A DNA stretch of 9,738 nucleotides, taken from positions 1-9,738 of the forward strand of contig CAQJOC010000034.1 of NCBI GenBank assembly GCA_948815685.1. Reading direction: 5' to 3'. Positions 6,720 through 9,738 of this stretch are shown here, piece by piece (the stretch's first letter is position 1; each line of letters starts with the position of its first letter). The notes under the pieces are model-generated. The model ran no database searches and had not been told where the DNA came from. It saw nothing but the letters and a program-made list of their open reading frames with translations. The stretch is from an uncultured Eubacteriales bacterium (GTDB lineage: Bacteria > Bacillota > Clostridia > Oscillospirales > Acutalibacteraceae). The position numbers were made by a program, and so were the translations under genes.

Positions 6720-6744
6720 CTATGTTTTTTAGATTTTAAGTTAG
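6708..6744. terminator. Nested hairpin between convergent ireB and apbE-like genes
   Basis: TTAGCTTA (6708-6715) pairs with TAAGTTAG (6737-6744), with two G-U pairs on the plus-strand RNA. Inside, TCTA (6719-6722) pairs with TAGA (6730-6733). It lies between the stops of two convergent genes, where a terminator is expected. The stem is weak and the following T-run short, so the assignment is tentative. Confidence 0.35.
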
Positions 6745-6761
6745 TTTGTTATAGAATTATT

Positions 6762-7835
6762 TCATTTGTAGGTATAAGAATTATCTAGAATATTGAAATT
6801 TTCTTTTAATTTTGGAGTAATATATATTTCTTTATTTTCATATACAAAAATTGCTTCTGCACCATAATAATTTAAAATATCAAGGCTGTCTTTTTTATCT
6901 AAAATGTAACAAATTTGAGAAAGTGCACTTGCAACAATTGCATCTGAGTGCAAAATGCTTACGGACGCAATATTGTTTTCTATTGGTTTCCCTGTCTTTA
7001 TATTTAAAATTTTGTTTTTTAGTACACCATTTATATTTATTTTGTCACATTTAAGGCCGAATGTTGCGACATACCCATCTTTAACCTTTATGTGAGCTAC
7101 TCTTGAATCTTCTTTATCCCAAATAAATGGATCCCTAATTGAGACTTTCCACAAAGAATTATCTGGTTTTTTTCCGTATACTCCTACTGTTCCCCCCACT
7201 GATATAACTCCATAATCTACATTTAGTTCTTTATATATATCAGTGGCAGCACTGCAAGCAATTCCTTTCTCAATCTGTTTGAGGGTTATAGCACCATTTT
7301 TGTTTTCTATTTTAACTCGTCCAACATCACGATTTATTTTTATGTCTCTATAATCGACATCTTTCAAAGTTTTTTCTATTAAGTCTTGTTCAGGATATTT
7401 AAGCACACCGCAATCAAATCCCCAAATAGAGATAAGCGGTAAAACCATAGGGTCTATCGTGCCTCGACTTTTTTTTGATATATTTATAAATTTATCGAGT
7501 GCATTTATTGTTTCGGGGCTTGCCTTTATCCATTTTTCACCTGCACCGTTGTTAATTTTTTCAACGTCGGATTCGCCTATATCGTAAGAAATTTTATTTT
7601 CTAAATCTTGAATTTTTTCTCTGACTTTTTTCGCTGCAAATTCAGCATTGCCACCGCAAAGCATTTGATGAATCTGTACACCCATTCCTGTTGATGTATT
7701 CGTAAAGGATTTATCTGTTTGTTCAACAAATGCATATCCTGCTACAATACACATTACAATTGTAAACATAAAAAAAAACAATGGAATATATGTTTTTCCC
7801 TTAGAGCTGACTTTTTCCTCCAAAAAAACTGCCAC
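6762..7835 (-). CDS. Membrane-anchored ApbE-like protein, probably inactive
   Basis: A 357-residue homologue of the ApbE FAD:protein FMN transferase, which attaches FMN to Thr residues of extracytoplasmic redox proteins. One N-terminal hydrophobic segment (about 16-37) would anchor it with the domain outside. Family landmarks align over the full length: IDPMVLPLISIWGF (128-140), LKQIEKGIACSAATDIY (185-201), VISVGGTVGVYGKKPD (210-225) and TGKPI (281-285). Key residues are changed. The usual DLGGIAKGYA reads TLKQIEKGIA, LGGD reads VGGT, the SGDYER segment reads FGLKCD, HILDP reads KILNI, and the metal-binding ADALST reads ASALSQ, losing the Asp and Thr. The frame is open, so it looks like a pseudoenzyme or a strongly diverged relative. 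The start is GTG 7835 with AAAGGA six bases upstream; a TTG at 7823 preceded by GAGGTG is also possible. No RnfG- or NqrC-like partner is nearby. Confidence 0.85.
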   Translation of the reverse strand: MAVFLEEKVSSKGKTYIPLFFFMFTIVMCIVAGYAFVEQTDKSFTNTSTGMGVQIHQMLCGGNAEFAAKKVREKIQDLENKISYDIGESDVEKINNGAGEKWIKASPETINALDKFINISKKSRGTIDPMVLPLISIWGFDCGVLKYPEQDLIEKTLKDVDYRDIKINRDVGRVKIENKNGAITLKQIEKGIACSAATDIYKELNVDYGVISVGGTVGVYGKKPDNSLWKVSIRDPFIWDKEDSRVAHIKVKDGYVATFGLKCDKININGVLKNKILNIKTGKPIENNIASVSILHSDAIVASALSQICYILDKKDSLDILNYYGAEAIFVYENKEIYITPKLKENFNILDNSYTYK

Positions 7836-7969
7836 CTCAATTCCTTTGTTTTTTTATAATTTTTAATTTATATATTTTATCTGCCTGTACCTATTATTTT
7901 ACCTTAATATCAATATATTACCACATAGTAGTATTATTTTCAAACACAAAATGTGTATAAATTAAGCTC

Positions 7970-8013
7970 TGTCTGAAAAATAAAAAAATAGCTAAAGTAT
8001 GATTGATAGGGAC
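7970..8013 (+). repeat. Repeat arm B, decayed copy of arm A
   Basis: Starts with the same TGTCTGAAAAATAAAAAA as arm A (88-71 on the minus strand). It then has ATAGCTAAAG where A has TGGCTAAAT, and ATTGATAG at 8002-8009, followed by GGACAAAATAA against ATACGAAAAAATA. The start codon seen in arm A is ATA here, and the aligned frame meets TGA after four codons and TAA further on, so any coding content is dead. The two arms are in inverted orientation and point away from each other across about 7.9 kb. Confidence 0.45.
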
Positions 8014-8187
8014 AAAATAACAATAAATTTCTTACAAAATTAAAACATACTATTTCTATCTTCTTTCTCAATTTTGATACGTTGTTCTCTCAATTATTCC
8101 TTTTAAACATTAAAATTTTCCGCCTTCCAAACATAAAAGTTTAATTACTGTAATTATAACAATGATTTCTATGAATAAGTAGGTGAA

Positions 8188-8275
8188 TTCGGTACTTTGG
8201 TTGTATATATGCTTTTATGTAAATCTGATTGAAACTATATTTTTCAAGTGATAAAATAACCTATATTGTACCGAA
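8188..8275. repeat. 8-bp inverted repeat flanking the transporter promoter
   Basis: TTCGGTAC (8188-8195) and GTACCGAA (8268-8275) are perfect inverted copies. They lie 33 bases before the -35 box at 8229 and just after the predicted start of transcription near 8264. They could be paired operator half-sites allowing looping. They cannot pair as RNA in transcripts from the promoter between them, which lack the left arm. Chance occurrence is possible at this length. Confidence 0.3.
8229..8257 (+). promoter_or_regulatory. SigA promoter with extended -10 upstream of the transporter
   Basis: TTGAAA at 8229-8234 (5 of 6), a 17-base spacer, and TAAAAT at 8252-8257 (5 of 6), preceded by TG at 8249-8250 as in an extended -10. 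The predicted start is near 8264, which gives the MFS gene an untranslated leader of roughly 318 bases. Confidence 0.65.
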
Positions 8276-8473
8276 ACGATAAAATTCACATTTATACTTT
8301 AATACGATTATGAACTCAAAATATATAAGCGAAAAGTAGCTTCATTTTTGCATTCCTCTACTGCATAAAAATAATTGTGTAATTATTCTTTGGTATCCAA
8401 TAAAATTGAAGTATTTATCTTTACAGGTCCAACGAAAACTGAGTTTAAACAAGATAATAAAAATTCTCGATTG

Positions 8474-8519
8474 ACAATAATACCGCATTTAAACCGGAAA
8501 AACTCAATAAGGTTATTGT
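8474..8519 (+). promoter_or_regulatory. Candidate leader stem-loop upstream of the transporter
   Basis: ACAATA (8474-8479) pairs with TATTGT (8514-8519). After a two-base bulge, ACC (8482-8484) pairs with GGT (8511-8513). A small CCG...CGG helix can form inside. A consensus-like AAAGGAGAG follows at 8529-8537. The position in a long leader suggests a regulatory fold, but it matches no class I know. Confidence 0.25.
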
Positions 8520-8528
8520 TGTATTTAG

Positions 8529-8566
8529 AAAGGAGAGAAGTCATCTAAACTTTTTTAATAAGTTTA
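8529..8566 (+). promoter_or_regulatory. Orphan ribosome-binding sequence plus hairpin before the transporter
   Basis: AAAGGAGAG at 8529-8537 is an excellent Shine-Dalgarno sequence, yet no ATG, GTG or TTG lies at a normal distance; the frame of the transporter meets TAA at 8546. A hairpin, TAAACTT (8546-8552) with AAGTTTA (8560-8566), follows directly. The transporter ATG at 8582 is 44 bases away and has only AAGAG (8566-8570) as its own site. Confidence 0.35.
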
Positions 8567-8581
8567 AGAGCTTTAAAATTT

Positions 8582-9738
8582 ATGAAAAATAATATTTGGG
8601 CTAAATCCGAAAATATAAAAATTATTAGTGATCCCAATAAAATAAAGAAAATATATTCTATTATGCAGCCACTTATTTTTATTGTAATGTATTTGATGTA
8701 TTTTGCATCATATTTAGGCAGAAAATCTCTTGCCATAGGATTTAACGGTGAAACCGGAGCAAGAGTGGCATTGAATCTTCCAAACAACACTTATGCAATT
8801 TTAGGTATGATATATTATGCAGCTTATATGTGCGGAAAATTTTTGGGAGGAATTTTAGCAGATAAATCGAACATAAGAATTGCCTTGCCGGTATCTATTT
8901 TTACATCTTCTGTATTTGGTGCAGGAATAGCGGTTGCTGGATATTTAAATAAGCTCTCTTGGCTAACATCACCCAAGTCTATATTCATGTTTATTTATAT
9001 AACATGGGGAATTGCTGCATTCATACAGTCTTTGACTTTTCCTATGTGTGCAAAAGCACTAGTATACTGGTACTCCAACAAAAATAGGGCTTACATATGG
9101 GCATATTTTTCAACCTCCGGAGAAATCGGTTCGGCATGCTCACTTATACTTTCAGGTTTTTTACTTGAATATTATTCGTGGGAATCGGTTTTTATGGTTC
9201 CGGCAATACTAGGAGGATTGACCGCTATATTGGGTTTATTTATATTAAGGGATAAACCGTCATCGATTGGACTTCCCGATGTAGAAACTTATGTCGGAAA
9301 TAAGATCAGCGAAAATATGAATAATGATACCAAAGAAAGTGAAGATTCAAGGACTTATTGGCAAATATTTGTGTCGGATATTATTAAAAATAGGGTTTTA
9401 TGGACTTTGAGTTTGACCTATATATGCGTGTACATATTAAGGGCAGGGACTGTGGATTGGATTCCTAAAATGTTTATGGAAGGTGGCAATTTTTCTCCCT
9501 TGATGGCATCTCTCCCTGCGGTTATATTATCCGTATCGGGTATTTTGGGATCTTTGTCAATATCGCTTGTATCTGAAAAAATATTTAAAGGAAAAAGGAC
9601 TCCTGCTATTGTTTGTTACTTTTTGGTGACTATATTATGTCTAATGGCCTTTAGATTAATATTTCCATTCGAAGGCAAGGCTGTGATTGATATTCCTGAA
9701 CCATTTTATACAATATTAATATTTATATTAATGGCACT
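8582..9738 (+). CDS. OPA-family (GlpT/UhpT-like) phosphate-ester antiporter, partial
   Basis: An inner-membrane MFS transporter of the organophosphate:phosphate antiporter family, expected to import glycerol-3-phosphate or a sugar phosphate in exchange for phosphate. The 385 visible residues run off the window; relatives have about 430-460. Hydrophobic helices begin near residue 28. Arg47 in SYLGRKSLAIG and Arg287 in VYILRAGTVDWIPK match the two phosphate-binding arginines of E. coli GlpT (Arg45, Arg269), and Lys86 in CGKFLGGILADKSN matches GlpT Lys80. The family WNxxHNxGG signature is replaced by FSTSGEIGS (176-184), losing the histidine equivalent to GlpT His165. A hydrophilic loop at about 224-260 separates the two halves. 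The start ATG 8582 is the first possible after an in-frame TAA at 8546, with a weak AAGAG site. Substrate cannot be named. Confidence 0.88.
   Translation, partial: MKNNIWAKSENIKIISDPNKIKKIYSIMQPLIFIVMYLMYFASYLGRKSLAIGFNGETGARVALNLPNNTYAILGMIYYAAYMCGKFLGGILADKSNIRIALPVSIFTSSVFGAGIAVAGYLNKLSWLTSPKSIFMFIYITWGIAAFIQSLTFPMCAKALVYWYSNKNRAYIWAYFSTSGEIGSACSLILSGFLLEYYSWESVFMVPAILGGLTAILGLFILRDKPSSIGLPDVETYVGNKISENMNNDTKESEDSRTYWQIFVSDIIKNRVLWTLSLTYICVYILRAGTVDWIPKMFMEGGNFSPLMASLPAVILSVSGILGSLSISLVSEKIFKGKRTPAIVCYFLVTILCLMAFRLIFPFEGKAVIDIPEPFYTILIFILMA

Larger units (their letters stand above)
7836..8581. other. 745-bp spacer between divergent genes
   Basis: The longest gene-free stretch in the window. 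Reading both strands I find no frame with recognisable protein sequence. It holds repeat arm B near the apbE-like gene, then a strong plus-strand promoter, an inverted repeat around that promoter, and a predicted leader with several AT-rich hairpins. It does not show the T-box consensus or another riboswitch that I can recognise. The segment 8021-8190 may be decayed DNA from the element whose end is arm B, but nothing in it can be identified. Confidence 0.6.

Noticed and set aside
8474..8519. ACCGC within the transporter leader, as in a T-box
   Set aside because: The full T-box consensus, the specifier loop and a terminator are absent, and a transporter of this type is not a usual T-box target.
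8545..8790. Open minus-strand frame of 81 codons
   Set aside because: It is the reverse of the transporter's first membrane helices, which keep the plus-strand frame open and carry family motifs.
1..9738. tRNA, rRNA, CRISPR array, toxin-antitoxin pair or phage defence cluster
   Set aside because: I looked on both strands and saw no tRNA fold with CCA-type ends, no spaced direct repeats, and no paired small toxin/antitoxin frames.

Overview
The window reads as the chromosome of a very AT-rich, low-GC Gram-positive bacterium of the Clostridia, probably near Ruminococcaceae/Oscillospirales. The reasons are the murI - DUF1934 - argS order, an IreB-family protein (a Firmicutes regulator tied to PASTA kinases), a YqeG HAD phosphatase, clostridial ArgS and MurI motif variants, strong GGAGG ribosome binding sites and SigA-type promoters. 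TGA and TAA are both used as ordinary stops. Long gene-poor AT-rich spacers (about 220, 380, 280 and 745 bp), decayed mobile-element-like repeats and an ApbE homologue without its active-site residues hint at a host-associated genome undergoing reduction. That lifestyle is inference; no taxonomic marker such as rRNA is present.

Layout. Positions 1-307 hold no full gene. They contain one arm (42-88) of a dispersed inverted repeat whose partner is at 7970-8013. Positions 308-3250 are a tight minus-strand operon, transcribed murI (glutamate racemase), DUF1934 beta-barrel protein, argS (arginyl-tRNA synthetase), with overlapping stops and starts. Positions 3251-3630 are a low-complexity spacer with a degenerate 6-bp tandem repeat. 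Positions 3631-4740 (minus) are ddl (D-Ala-D-Ala ligase). Positions 4741-5017 are a divergent regulatory region with a perfect TTGACA-17-TATAAT promoter overlapped by a palindrome. Positions 5018-6644 (plus) carry an unrecognised, low-complexity protein with an acidic repeat-bearing N-terminus and a strongly basic tail, then the YqeG-type phosphatase, then ireB. Positions 6762-7835 (minus) are a membrane-anchored ApbE-like protein that lacks the usual catalytic and metal-binding residues. Positions 7836-8581 are a long spacer with the second repeat arm and a good promoter that predicts a leader of about 300 nt. The leader precedes an organophosphate/phosphate antiporter-type MFS gene (8582 to the window end, truncated by the window).

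How the genes fit together. murI supplies D-glutamate and ddl supplies D-Ala-D-Ala for peptidoglycan. IreB in enterococci is a target of a PASTA-domain Ser/Thr kinase that senses cell-wall state, so the window has a cell-wall theme. The OPA transporter suggests uptake of a phosphorylated metabolite such as glycerol-3-phosphate or a sugar phosphate. I found no CRISPR array, defence system, tRNA or rRNA. The items most worth a second look are the acidic/basic repeat protein, the apparently inactive ApbE homologue, the inverted pair of repeat ends and the long structured leader of the transporter.
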